This document shows, one piece after another, positions 32,639 to 44,314 of a stretch of DNA of 64,000 bases. Location of the stretch: assembly GCA_011800155.1 (NCBI GenBank), contig CM022369.1, forward strand, positions 496,001 through 560,000, given 5' to 3'. Positions within the stretch are counted from its first letter, which is position 1; each line of letters opens with the position of its first letter. Source of the stretch: Flammulina velutipes (lineage: Eukaryota; Basidiomycota; Agaricomycetes; Agaricales; Physalacriaceae). A program made the translations under genes and the position numbers. The notes below the pieces were generated by a model. It saw only the letters and a list, made by a program, of their open reading frames with translations, did not search any database and had not been told where the DNA came from.

Positions 32639-33617
32639 TGTGACCTGGGAACACAAAAGATACCAGATTCGGTAAAGATCGTGACAATAGATCCAGGCAG
32701 GCTTACAGGGGGGTTGCAGACTACAGCCAATGAAAATTGCTCTGAGCCTGGTGATAATAAGGACAGCGAATGGCACGGACGGCAAGTAGAGCAGTGGTGG
32801 GAATCCGAAAAGCCAGAAACGATCAATGAATGGGGTCTAGGCCTCCGGCCCGATTAGAAACTCTGGGTTGCCCTCTGTGGCGTCGTGACTGCGTCCGGAC
32901 TGCGTTCAATAATACTACTAATAGACGATGGATGCACATACGCAAAGAAACTCAATCTGAAAGTGCCTAATGTCAAAATTTTCACGGAGATAGGATACAT
33001 AGAAACGTAATAAAACACAACACCGATATTAACATCCTCACTGTCATTCCCACGGTAAGTGGTTCACTCATAACGCCTATGTATGTAACTCCTCAGACGA
33101 GGTGTATCCCATTCAATCGGCGCATCAGAAACTCAACAGATTCAAGAAGAATCAGTCATCCTGCAAGCCTGATCTTTCGCAGACTCGTGCAACGATGTAT
33201 ATTGACAGCTGGAAGGTACGCACCGGTTCTATCTAATTACTAGTACTGAAGAAAAAGAATACAGCACTAATATATCTGTCAGAATCCAAGTCCTTGCCTA
33301 AATTGCGTGGCAAATGGTGGTTATTGCTCGGGATTGTCTTCGGCGGTTTCGACCCACAACGCCCGACGAGGAGCGAGAAAATGCCGACAGGTATCATCAG
33401 CATATGCAGGTACCATCTAGGACCCTCGGGTCCGACTCGCAAATCCACCATATCCTCCATTGCATTCATATCGTGGCCTAGCGAGAAATCACCGAAAACG
33501 ACTATCATTAAACAGGAACCTTTCAGTATCTATAGGTTTATTTCAGGCCCTAAGCCCCAGAGATTCTTCCGCCCGCGTGTTGATCAAGATGACAGTGAGA
33601 TGCGCCACATTCATCAT
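32639..33617. other. spacer between NF-YB and the LAMTOR2-like gene
   Basis: Open frames here on both strands overlap each other and lack family features. A minus-strand frame at 33233-33508 looked protein-like at first, but attempted splices lead to stops. The region must contain the NF-YB promoter. Confidence 0.45.
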
Positions 33618-34203
33618 TTATGGTACGGTAGCTTTTGCCGTCAAAACCGGCGGACCGATATTGGGCGGTACAACTGGCTTCGGGACAGTCAAATACTCCC
33701 GATGTTTGCTCCATGATTTCGATAGAACTTCGCTGAGCGCTTTCCCCTGTTCGATGCGTCAGCGAAACTCGAACCCGTCAATGCAATGGCTCACCTTTGC
33801 CTGCAACTCGGACCACTCCATATCGTTCGTCGCGTTCAGTGCAGCAAGCATAAGTGGAGGCTTTTCTTCCTCTCCTTCTGACCCCGTGCCCGGTTTGCGT
33901 TCGAGATCTTCGACGTGTATGACGAGAATTTTGCCCAGCTGCATGTTGGCATCAGCATCAAGAACCCTTCGCCTTGAGAAAATAGCGTACATCACTCTCC
34001 AGCATTCCATACCCCTTTTCACGCGTTCCCTGCCACAGTTCGCCACTTAGTCCAACAACGAGGAGTACTTCATCCTTCGGTCTGATCGGTTCAGAAACCC
34101 AGCAAATGAGCTGTCCAGCTGGAGTGAACACAGCTGCGGTGTGCAACTGTGGAAGCACAAGTATCTTGGTCAGAAGACTATGGATGTTTGATAGCACAAG
34201 CAT
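33618..34203 (-). CDS. roadblock-domain, LAMTOR2-like protein (Ragulator/EGO)
   Basis: Three exons encode about 161 residues: MLVLSNIHSLLTKILVLP starts at 34203; an intron with donor GTACGC follows LESD; exon 2 begins LGKILVIHVEDLE; a second intron (donor GTGAGC) precedes GKALSEVLSKSW. The order of elements matches the roadblock/LC7 fold of LAMTOR2: an N-terminal helix, strands TAAVFTPAGQLICWVSE, a helix with LSGELWQGT, strands KILVIHVED and PPLMLAALNA, and a last helix DMEWSELQAKGKALSEVL, like the end of LAMTOR2. In animals and yeast such proteins anchor Rag GTPases on lysosome or vacuole for TOR control. An acidic insert between two strands and a Pro-rich tail are extra. The assignment rests on fold pattern, not on exact motifs. 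Confidence 0.6.
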
Positions 34204-34453
34204 GAAAGTGGCTTGAGGGCCAGCGACGTCGATCGGACCGACTATGCCGTCTAGAAAACTATACGCTGTGAGTTCACTGACGTTCCCAATTTCCCACACT
34301 GAGACGCGAAAAAAACGTAGAGACTAGTTTGATTATCATTATCGTTAAAAGGGTTCATAAATGACTGCGATAGAGTAAGAGTAGCTAACATAAACAGCAG
34401 AGCATAGCAATGATGAGTCTATGGAAAGAGGCGTTTCAATAACAAAAGTGAGT

Positions 34454-36705
34454 CTATGAAAGATGTCGAGTGTTAGGACACAGAAGACTACGACGATTCC
34501 ATTCAGTGGTAAACGATAGCATCTTCTCCTTCCCCATGGCCATGGGCCCCCTCTTCAATCCAGGACTGTCCAGTGTGCCGCCTCGCACAGCAACGGCGCC
34601 ATGGAACGCTTTCAGTTGCATCCAAATAGGATTCTGGATAATCCTCAACCGCGCCTTGGGGCCGCCGGTACCAGTGTATGGCCGTTTCCCATACGCCCCA
34701 AACTCCTCTGGGTCGGCATCAAGATAAGCCAGCCCTTTAGCAGCCCGCAGCTCTCTCAGATGCGTCTGATGAAAAAATCTCTGCATGGGCGACGGCATGG
34801 GGACGACATCGCGAGTGAACACATGTTTGTACGGGGATTCGTAGGGCAGGGTTGTCCGACGCTCGCCATCCAAGCAGACGTACATCGATAACCCAACAGG
34901 GTCCGATTCGGAGGAAAATGCGGAGAGGAACACAGTGACGAGCTCGGCAGATGCACGATAGCCTTTAGGCTGTAGCACGCGGTGCGTCCGCGCTGATGGT
35001 GGTGGGGCTGCAGGCATAGGCTGGTTGTAGTCAATAACCGAGTAGACCATCGCATGCAAGTACGCGTGCTGGAAACCCTTCGCCAACTGAATTAATCGAC
35101 CCAACGGAGTATTTGATCGTGACAGAGAGCGCCGGTTCCGAGATGGTTTCGGGATGTCACTTTGGGGGGTGCAGAAGTAGGTCTGGCGGGATGGTGGCGG
35201 GGTGTAAAGGGGGTGATCTGTTGGCTTGACGGTGATAAGAGGTGATACAGGAGGTCGACAGCGACAAGTGGTGACCAGAGGCGGTAGATGTGTGGTTTCC
35301 AAAGATCCCGACACATCTTTACGAATGGGCATGTTTGATATTGACTCGGGTGACGTCGACGGAGTGGTGATGTCGGAAAAGGTAGAAGATGAGGAGAATG
35401 AGGTCCCGCTCGAATAACTGTAGTCGGAACTGGGGGAGGATAGGGAGCTCGACATGGAAGACGTCCTACAAACACAACAATGCCGAGGCTGAGGCGCATG
35501 TTTATTACGTCGTCTTCGCTCCCTGGGCTCCCGGTGGATGATGTCTGAGTCGAGTAAGATCTCCAGAGGATCTGGGCGCGAGGTCCGCTTCACAGTAGAG
35601 ATGGATTTGGACGAGTCGGTACGTGAATGGCCACGGTCTGCCGAGAACGGGAAGAGGGGGCCGTCCATGGAAGAAAGGACCTCTTCAAAAGAGACAGACG
35701 AATGGTTGGGTGAAACGTCCTGCTCGTCGTTGAGTGGCATAGGTGTACTCCGCTGGCCGCTTCTGGTCCTCCGGGGTAGGTCTAGAGAAGGGGTTATAGA
35801 GAAACTGACGACAGACGACGAGCTCGAGGCGCGGGAGTGGGAGAGCGACTCGTACGAGAGCTTTGGCTTCTTCGTCCTCGACAGAATGACCTTGTGCCGT
35901 GCTTCCTGCTCTTGTTGTTCCCGGCGCTTTCGACGCTCCTCTGCCTTTGCCTTTGCCATCTTTATCTTGACCTTCTCGTCTCGTAGACGCTGCTTCTCAT
36001 TCTCCCATATGCTCTGGCATTTCCGCTCCCAGCTCAGGCGTTCCCGTCGTTCCTGTTCCATGCGCTGAGCATCCTTGGCCTTCTGTTCCTCCTCTTCCGT
36101 CAAGAGGGCGCCGTGTGGTAGAAAGCAAACATCAAAGTCTTCATCCTGAACAGCGGCAATGCGTGGGTCGTCGTCTGAGGTAACCTCAATACCCTGGAGC
36201 TTGAGGAGGAGAATCTTGGCGAGATGAATGTCGTCGTGTGCGTAGGCGACGTGTAATTGGTCCTCGATCGTGTGGGGCGGTGAGGGGGGCGAGTCGCAAT
36301 AAAAGTAGTCGTAGTATTCAACGTCGTCGGACGTCAATGAAGGCGGTAATGAGTCCAAAGACGACGTTGAGGAAATGCGAGGGAGTGTCATGAGATGTTC
36401 TCGCATGGTGGTCGCTACAAAGAGAGTGAGTCGGATAGGTCGGGCCAAGGTTCCACATGACACGCACCACTGGCAGTGTTTGTTGTCGGAACGATCTCGG
36501 CCACGGGAGCAAAACCGGGACGTTGTCGTGCCGTAGGGTTCTCAACGTTATTCGCAGCCTTGCTAGCAGCGCTCGGCGATTGAGCCACAGTATTAATGCG
36601 TCCTGCTGGTTGTCGTCGCCCTCGAATATTCACAAGGCGTTCCTCGGAGGCCTTGCGCGCCTCTGCCATGCGCGATACGTTGCGCGAACGACCGCGCGTT
36701 TCCAT
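34454..36705 (-). CDS. uncharacterised coiled-coil protein
   Basis: Two exons encode 732 residues. The first starts at 36705 (METRGRSRNVSRMAEARKAS) and joins through a 53-bp intron (36415-36467) to the long second exon (TTMREHLMTLPRISS). Features in order: an acidic stretch with aromatic residues (DDVEYYDYFYCDSPP); a highly charged helix, probably coiled coil, around residues 180-265 (EEEEQKAKDAQRMEQERRER, RKRREQQEQEARHK); a long Ser-rich disordered middle with a Cys pair (HCCVCR); and a C-terminal part of more regular composition (GRLIQLAKGFQHAYLHAMVY, LSMYVCLDGERRTTLPYE, QRFFHQTHLRELRAAKGL). I do not recognise a family. The conserved-looking C-terminal 200 residues may be the functional domain. 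Confidence 0.75.
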
Positions 36706-39700
36706 TGTCTGGGTGAAAGAGAACGCAAGAGGCGGGATGGGGAACCAAGGGTGGAAAAGGATGACGAAATTACTTCGAGGACAGATATACCTGGGAACAG
36801 CCTGATTATCAACCTCGAGGCCGAGTCAACGGTTGAAACCTTACATACACCGTTCAACAGCGGTATCAGTATACTGCATCGTTTCCCAGAACTCGGAAGC
36901 TACTTGGACGCTTAGCCTACGCGGCGATAACGGATGCACGTTCCTATCCTCCTACTACGGCTTCTTCTTGCTCGCTGCAATGTACCATTGGCATCCTGTC
37001 CGGGTATATTCGGTAATATTCCTTTAGGTCGTTGAGGCGACACGGCAACCGCCACACGTCCTTATCGTCCAATCACCACATGGACCCATACATATCCGCC
37101 TTCTTGTTCTTCAATTGTGGCTCTTCCATGGTGGCGCTCGATTTACCCGTGATGGCTCTCTTCGAATTCACTTGGTGTGCAGATCTTTGGTGAGCTCCCC
37201 TATGCACCTTTCCCTTCGTACAAAAGAACGCCACAAGACCATCAACCGGACCGGCGCTCTACCTCTGGCCGGAAAACACACGTCGACACCTGGCAACCCG
37301 ACGTCGTGAAAATCTCCATGTGTATGTTCTCTTCACACGCATCATGGTATCCTGCACCCACCACGGACATTTCGAATCTCCTAGCTGTGATGCTCTAGCC
37401 TGCCTCCGAGTCTCCGCTTTGTCAACGACATCTTAGAACTAAGAACAAACTCTCTTATCTCTTCCCTCCCTAGTACACTAAATCAGTTGGGCGATGGATG
37501 CTTAACATGATTGCCCAATGCGACCTCAGTCTCCCGGCATCAAGATAACTAGATTCTGACTCAATGGGACTTTGTCTCAGCCCCGTGAACCTGGGTGCTG
37601 CTGTCTTCGAAACGGTAATGCCTTGTGAATACAGCCAACTTTAGACATCACTGATGGACATCATCCAGTATCATGCTGAGGCCGAGGGCAGGCTGTATGC
37701 TCAGAAAGCCAGTCTACAAGTTCAAAGAAGCCCGACTAGAACCTTTGGTGTAGGTACCATACTATTAATGTCAAGCTCTTTGTTGTTCGCATGGTAGGAT
37801 GTGGCGAGCCTTCGAGTTACTCGGACATCGTGTCAAAGATGTCTAAATGACCCTTTTGACACCTGGTAAGCTGTTTCTTTCATCCCTTTGACCTCACCGT
37901 TCACATTAGGTTTCGTTCCTTCATGATGATTACATGGCCCTGTGGGTAACAGATGTACTGTAACGTTACCGCGGTACTCAATAGACGCTTCTTCTAACGT
38001 GTTAGCGCCACGATAGCTCCTTCACGTCCGGCACCCACCGAGTATCGCATCTATTCTCAGTGTATATTCACGAACAGATTATTATCGACCCCCTTCGAGA
38101 TGATAGAAATTTGGCTTCAGCCGTTCTACTGCGCCTCGTTCAATCCTCGTTGCAATCTGGTTAATCAGTAGTGGCTCATCGATAATTGCACCACGCAGCG
38201 GTAAGGTGAAATTGCGATAGAATCAGGACATTCACGCCGCTGAGGCAAGCCTCGAGGCGAATCATGTTGTAAGTATGCGTCATGGTAATCAGAAAGAAAG
38301 GATTCCTCTGCTTGCCTGCTTCCAGCGACCATATGCGTGCGCCATGTCCATCAAGCCACAACACGTACTTTGCTGTAACCCTTCTCTCTTTCATGTAACT
38401 GGCCTCCAGTACCGGCTTTGAGATCGAGTCGTGCTTCACGTACGCGTATTCAGTAGCACAGCTATTAATGATACAACAGTTGGCAGTGATCCGTAATGGT
38501 CTCATCTGCGGAAGGAACTTGCTCACCACTGATAAGCCGATGCTCGATGCTCAGCGTCGACAAGGCGGAGATTAACATAAGGCAAATGAGGGAACATTCA
38601 AGAATCAAGAACTCGTAGAGACATGTCAGCGAGACATAGTTCGACCGGCGACGACACCGAAGACGAAGATCAGCGATTTCGCATGCTTCAAAAGTACCGT
38701 ATCCGAGCCGTTCGTTATGCGAAATCCTCAAGCTTCTGCAACACAAATGCAGGCACCATGTGAATCCGACTTGACGGCGCAGTATGCGACGACCTTCCTT
38801 CTTGAGAGATGATAGCACAGAACAACAATCAGCTCAGACAGGACATTGACACCCAGCACAAGGGCTCGGGGTGGTGATCGGACCTATCGACCGGATTGTG
38901 TGAATTCGAGGGCACGTACCAGGTGTCTGGGGTTAACCGCCGAGATAACACCTTGAAGTGGAGACGCTTCCGAGGTGGCGTAAACTAAGGGAAGCACTCT
39001 AAAAGCAGTGCACGCCCAGAGTCCAGAGTCCGACAGCGTGTGAAATCGAACTACAGCCTCTTGAGTCGGAGTCTTCAATTGAATCTATATGTGGCGTCAA
39101 ATACAAAGCATGAAACTGTGTTAACAGCTCGGCACCGCCGTTGATTAGTACTCTCCGAAGATAGGCAGAAGTAATCAACACTGCTGAACGTAAAGCGCTC
39201 GCATGTCACTCCGAGACCGCCACCACTTCGTCTCTTCACACACCTGATAGAGTGTACCCGCGTCGTGTCGAAGCGTAGAAGATTCATCGAGGCTCATCCC
39301 GCGATAATCAGAAGCAACGTGAGCGAGGGCCGATAATCTGTGGGCAGTAAGGGGGTTGAAAACGAGGAGAGATCGATGATTAAGAGATGGATGGGGTTTC
39401 GCACATGAGCCTAGTCAGACAAGCGAAACGTCACGAAGAGACAAGGCGTTCCTTGTGGATTATAGTATTATTTTTGTCGATCAGATATCGACGACGGTCG
39501 ATGAACAAGCTTCAACAGCGCATGGGCCGGATGTGGGTTCCGTCGAGAAGCATCTGTAGCCCTTCAGCTATTCCTGGTAAGTACTACTACATAATCGAGA
39601 GAAATCGGATAAGTGCTCACAGTCCTGGGTCGGAGATGTTACTTAATTGTCGGCATGTCATCTAAAAGGTCAGCCTTTGAAATTCAGGCTGCTCGTCAGT

Positions 39701-40503
39701 ACCAAGGCCTCCGTAGACCAGGCTAGAGCGATTACTCACCGTACATAGAATCTCCTCGTGATGCAGCTGTACGTCCTGCTCTTCTGAGGTACACAATCAG
39801 CGGAACACCGACTAGCACCGACTCTGCCTACTTCATGACACAGCGTCTCATCCCACAGTAAAGGTTAGGACCCTAATTCTGGGCGGGTTGGGAACTGTGG
39901 CCAAGACGACTGGATTGAGATGCCTGTTTACCATCGAATCTTTTTCGAACTCCGGCTCTTGCGTCGATGTATAAGAGAACTGTCAATATGAGTGGTCAAG
40001 TGTACATCGGAGTAGAAGGACTGAGTTCCAATGAACGTAGATGCCAGAGCGGTCTTTGGTGGCGTGGGTGGCAGAAGATAACCATGAGTGATCGAGCTTC
40101 CACACCATCATTAAGGTTTCCCACGCCGTCTTGTCACGAAGCCCTAGGAAAGTAAACTAGAATTAGTTTAGGAGAAGAGCTCGTTCTACGATTGAAGCAC
40201 AAGTATCCACCCGAAGGTTAGGTAAATTGATAGATAAAGCTGCCTGTAGATGACCATGGTTCCGTCCGCCGTCCCGTAGTCCAGTCCCTTCTGCTCTCGT
40301 CAAATTTATACGGCGTCCAAGGAACACCCATAATAGGCCGCCGTGCACCGAATACATGCTAAGAGTCAGATGGTTGGCGATGTTCGCTATGTCAATTTTA
40401 GATAGAAAATTCAGTCGTTTACAAGAATACCCAAACTCAATACCATAAGCATATGCGCCATCTTGTATAGTCATTCTGATCTGTAAATGGACCGGGAAAC
40501 TCT
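36706..40503. other. 3.8 kb gene-poor stretch
   Basis: No open frame here has family features or a plausible chain of exons. Minus-strand frames between 38176 and 39290 (for example one with LKHAKSL-like and Leu/Ser-rich pieces) may be remains of a decayed gene, since several short frames on the same strand follow one another with stops between. The 5' end probably holds the promoter of the coiled-coil gene. I see no direct repeats, terminal inverted repeats or transposase-like motifs. Confidence 0.45.
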
Positions 40504-42188
40504 TCATCCCCTAGTACCAAGACTCTTTGCATGCCCGCACCCAACCGCATGTTCTCCCTCCACTCCCTCTCCTGCCAGACACAGTACCGGTACATCGCAC
40601 GCGTCCCGAAAGGTATCCTCCTCCCACACATCTACCATCGTTACATCCACGTACCCCTTCAATGATTCCCATGTCTCCGCCGCCTCGTCAAACTTCACCA
40701 CCCTAGTCGGTTTGACCACATGCGGTAACATATTCCTGAACGTCGTCAAAATGAGCTTGCGCTGGTTGGCCAGCGTGTCAAGTCCAGCCTCCCAGCCGGC
40801 ATCGAAGGCAGAAAGGATGTCGGTCGTATGTGGATTCCTGATGGAGATGCATAGAGTCTTGAGCGTTGGAACGGGAGGAAGGATCCGAATTTTTTCAGGC
40901 AGAGGGTCGTCCGAATGAATCATCTCTCGAGCCCTGCTACTCGTCGAGCCAGAAGACGACGCCTGCTCCGGGGCTTTGATAGAGATGGTAGCCGTAGCCA
41001 GCCCTCGTCTCCCTTTTTTCACCTTCGTCTTTGTCTTCGCCACATAATCAGGATCTTCTGCATGTAGAACAGAAATCGCCTCGGCTATCCATTTGTTGAT
41101 CATCCTCTCGTATTCGCGAGCCCTCCGTGAACCGCCCAGCGCACATATCTTGCCGAGGTCATACCAGTTCTGCTGCTGTTCGCCATAACTGGCATTTCCT
41201 AGTGAGGATGCCAACGTGCGGCAGCCATCGAGAAAAAGGTTTTCTAGCTGGGAAAAACGAGTGAGGATGTTTTCTATGTCCGCTTCGTAAATGCTCGCAG
41301 TGGAGAGATCAAGAGTGCGCATTTGGGCAAAGGTGTTCTTAGTTTCATGTGTGAAGGCTCGGGAAAGCCTTCGTGTAGGGAGTCGGAATGCGACCGAGGT
41401 AATACGGGGACAGGCAAGCATGACCGACAAGGGTTGGTCAAGGCGAAAGAAAACGATGGGCTGCGCGAATGAGCTGCCTTCGGGGATGCGCACGAATGAG
41501 GGGTCAAGGGGATCTTGAATGATGGAGATTCTCTGTAGCGCGGTATGTGACCATTCCGAAAGAGCGATCAAGGTAGAGTCGAAATATGATCCCTAACGGG
41601 TGAAATGCATTAGCGTTAATCCAACAAGAATATGAAACGAGGGTGCTCGCCTTGAGAAAGGGTAGGTAGGTTGCCTTTTCGACGCTGGAGGGGTGATGTG
41701 AGACAGCAAATACCAATATTGTTGATCGATGCAACTCACTAGGGACGAAACCTACATTCAAGACATTCCAAATGGACCATATCTCGCCTCAGGTTGAGAA
41801 CCACTTCTTCCAGATGTTCGGGAGCGAAGTTAAGAGGACCAATCTTGAGGGAAAGGACTCGAAGCGCTTTGAGAAGGCTGATGAGATTGACCAGCACATC
41901 TGCGTCTATATCCCAGCATTCGACGTACAGTTCTTTAACGCTGAGAGCGATGGGATCGTGGGTTATGATAGCCTTTCCATCTGAGTCAGATACGTGGCGG
42001 AGGCGACGGTAGAGGCGCAATGCGACATCAGTGGAGTAGACGTTGATTTGTCTGTAGAGGGCTTGAACGGGGACAGGAGAGTAGGGGATTGCGCGGGAAA
42101 GAGCTAGCACAGAGGGCCTGAGCTGTTCTGGATCAAAGTGCGAGATAATATTGTGGTACAGCTCAGGTGGAAGGGAGTCTAAGGACAT
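40504..42188 (-). CDS. F-box protein
   Basis: The gene starts at 42188 with MSLDSLPPELYHNIISHFDP, a standard fungal F-box opening (SLPPELYxxIxxH). The chain of about 520 residues continues through two or three introns (one between SSVEKATYLPFLKAS and the exon with IALSEWSHTALQRISI). The middle contains leucine-rich, repeat-like segments (LVNLISLLKALRVLSLKIG, QMRTLDLSTASIYEADIENI, QLENLFLDGCRTLAS), as in substrate-binding parts of F-box proteins, then a basic insert (KTKTKVKKGRRG). It presumably recruits a substrate to an SCF ubiquitin ligase through Skp1; the substrate is unknown. Such genes are numerous in Agaricomycetes. Confidence 0.75.
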
Positions 42189-42346
42189 CTAGAAAGAAAG
42201 GTTAGCATTGCTCAGCAGAAACCATATGACGGCATACAAAGTTCCGTGATCCTCGTTGAGGGACGAATTACCCTCCGTAGATACTCGTAGTCCAGCAAAT
42301 AAATACGCTTTGAGCAGAGCTTTATCGTCAATTATCGTCAAGGTCA

Positions 42347-43839
42347 ATGGACAAGAAGGACTCTGATGTTTTGGCCGGTTTGCAGAGATCGTCGCCTTCC
42401 CAATTCGTCCTGCCGCCTACCACCATATCCATCACGTCCTCTTTACCTTTTCAACATTTATTCATGGACAACGACCTCTTGAGAATATGGCAGCTCGTGC
42501 ACGACCTCAGCGACCAGCTAGCGCACAACCAAAAATTGACAGCGAGTCTCCAGCAGCAGGCGAATGCACTACGGGTGCGCCATTTGACACGTTGTTTCTC
42601 GACCTTTTATTCATTTTCTCTAGTCTCAGGCGGCAGACAACACTTCTGGATTCGTGCTGCGACGATTTAACACCGACATTTCCAAAGGCGCGTCATGTCT
42701 CTATACAAGAGGACTCGATTGCTGAACGTGCTATAGAATGCTTCGAATCCGAACTGGAACGCATGAACGCGCAAACAATCATAGAGAACCAGACGTTGCT
42801 ACAAGAAAACAAGCAACTGAGCCTCTTACTAAAGGAATACGAGTCCACGTTGGATACCGTAATGACCAAGTTCAGAAACCATGCTGTTAGTTCGCTTCTT
42901 CCTCATTGAAGGCTTATTCTAAAAAGTCCTCTCCAGCTAGCTGCTCAGCAGCATGAACTTACTCTCACGAGACACTATGAGGCTCTTCTAATGACACGAG
43001 AAAGTCATACACTCTCAGCCGATCTATCCTCATCCACAAACATGTCCCGCTCCCTCCAAAACCTTTCATACAACCTCCGTAATCTCCTCCGCTCCATGGC
43101 CGGCGAAAACCCTGAAATCGACGACCACTCGTTTGCTAGTCCGGATGGCCACTTTGACAATGGCGAAGGTCCTTCATCCTCCCTAATAAATCCATCTGAC
43201 CTCGAGGCCCTTCTCGAGGCACTCGACCAACACGCCAACTATGTTGATTCTTCCGGTCGTGAAGACTGGGCGATAGAGCGCGAATTCGAAATATCCCGCC
43301 TCGAGCGCGAGAATGAGGAGCTTCGCAAGATGTTGGGTATCGACCCAGACAGCATAGCGCGTAGTGGTGTGAACATGGAGGCAGAAATAACCAAAATGGA
43401 TCGAGGGAGACACCCAGAACTCGCACGGCAGCAGGAATCCAGAGTCAGCCACCAGAGAGAGGATAGCGGCGATATGTGGTATCCAGTTAATCCTGGACAA
43501 GGACCATACCAACCGCAGCCACAACATCCGTTCCCGCAGCAGCAACAGCAGATGCAGATGCAAATGCAAATGCAGAACCAAAACCAGAACCAAAGTCAGG
43601 GAGGTGCGCCATTGCAGAGAGCGATGGACATGTCGAATGCGAGGATGAATGCGCCTAGGAGGCCAGCGTTCTCTAGTGATGCGAGGAGGGGTAACACGAT
43701 TGGCCGTGGAGCGCCGCCATCTGGTGCTGGCCCACCGCAGAATCCGTGGACTGCGCCTGCAAGTCCTGCACCACCTATTGTATCAGACAGGGCATGGCCG
43801 TCACAGGGAGGTGGCTCTTCGTTGGATCTGGGTCGGTGA
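42347..43839 (+). CDS. coiled-coil protein of SIKE/FGFR1OP2 type
   Basis: About 445 residues over four exons, starting at 42347 ([18 protein letters not shown]). Residues around 60-180 are a long coiled coil containing [20 protein letters not shown] and [20 protein letters not shown], which resembles the SIKE/FGFR1OP2 core (PF05769 type); in animals and Sordaria such proteins bind the STRIPAK complex. A second coil ([20 protein letters not shown]) and a Gln/Met-rich, then Gly/Pro-rich tail follow. Three introns were placed by frame: 42574 to about 42617 (GTGCGC donor), 42688-42736 (apparently GC-AG, joining [12 protein letters not shown] to [10 protein letters not shown]), and one starting near 42890 that joins FRNHA to [17 protein letters not shown] membership is inferred from the coil's similarity. 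Confidence 0.68.
42688..42736 (+). other. likely GC-AG intron in the SIKE-like gene
   Basis: The exon ends ...TCCAAAG and the next bases are GCGCGT; the acceptor TATAG lies 49 bp on. Only this splice keeps the expected coiled-coil reading ([13 protein letters not shown]); the available GT donors within the segment put the next exon out of frame or create a stop. Confidence 0.55.
43540..43600 (+). repeat. CAG/ATG-rich low-complexity tract
   Basis: Repeats of CAGCAA and CAGATG units encode a run alternating Gln and Met, then Gln and Asn, in the tail of the SIKE-like protein. It is in frame and translated. Confidence 0.8.
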
Positions 43840-44314
43840 TATGGATGGGTGTATGTTTATTTCCACACAGGCTCTGATTTTTCTTCCCTCTCGATGTGAA
43901 TGTTCTGTAGGATCCGGAACACTGATGGCGTTGCTTTTGCGCCGATTGAGATGTTCTGAGAAGCAAAGTGACCATACGTAACTTGATTATATTCTGCTGT
44001 GCTGTGTATAGCGATCTACCAGCGTCGAAACCAATTAATGTCAAGCGGTCAAGCGGAATGTCAGAATACGTAGGCTAGGAGCGTGGGAAAGTTGGCGATG
44101 GACGGGCCAGCCACTCTGATTCGTGTCGTCGCCATCGTGTAAAACATCTTCCTTCTCACCGTCCATTCGCTTTCACCGTATCATCCATTGGGCGTTCGGT
44201 TTCTCTGTTCTCTTTTTGCGCTCGTAATTCTCTGCTCTGTCTGGGGCAGTTAGCGGAAGCTTTGACTCAAACTTTACACCCAAACGCATTTAATTGATAC
44301 CATACGACGCATCC
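43840..44314. other. tandem spacer
   Basis: Region between two plus-strand genes, holding the 3' UTR of the first and the promoter of the second. A pyrimidine-rich stretch lies at about 44140-44240. No gene seen. Confidence 0.5.

Noticed and set aside
33233..33508. Minus-strand frame of 91 residues with a hydrophobic patch
   Set aside because: Attempts to splice it to neighbours run into stops, and it has no family features or good start context.
38176..38818. Two overlapping minus-strand frames of 117 residues each
   Set aside because: They are in different frames, no intron links them, and neither shows a recognisable domain; kept only as a possible gene remnant in the gene-poor stretch.
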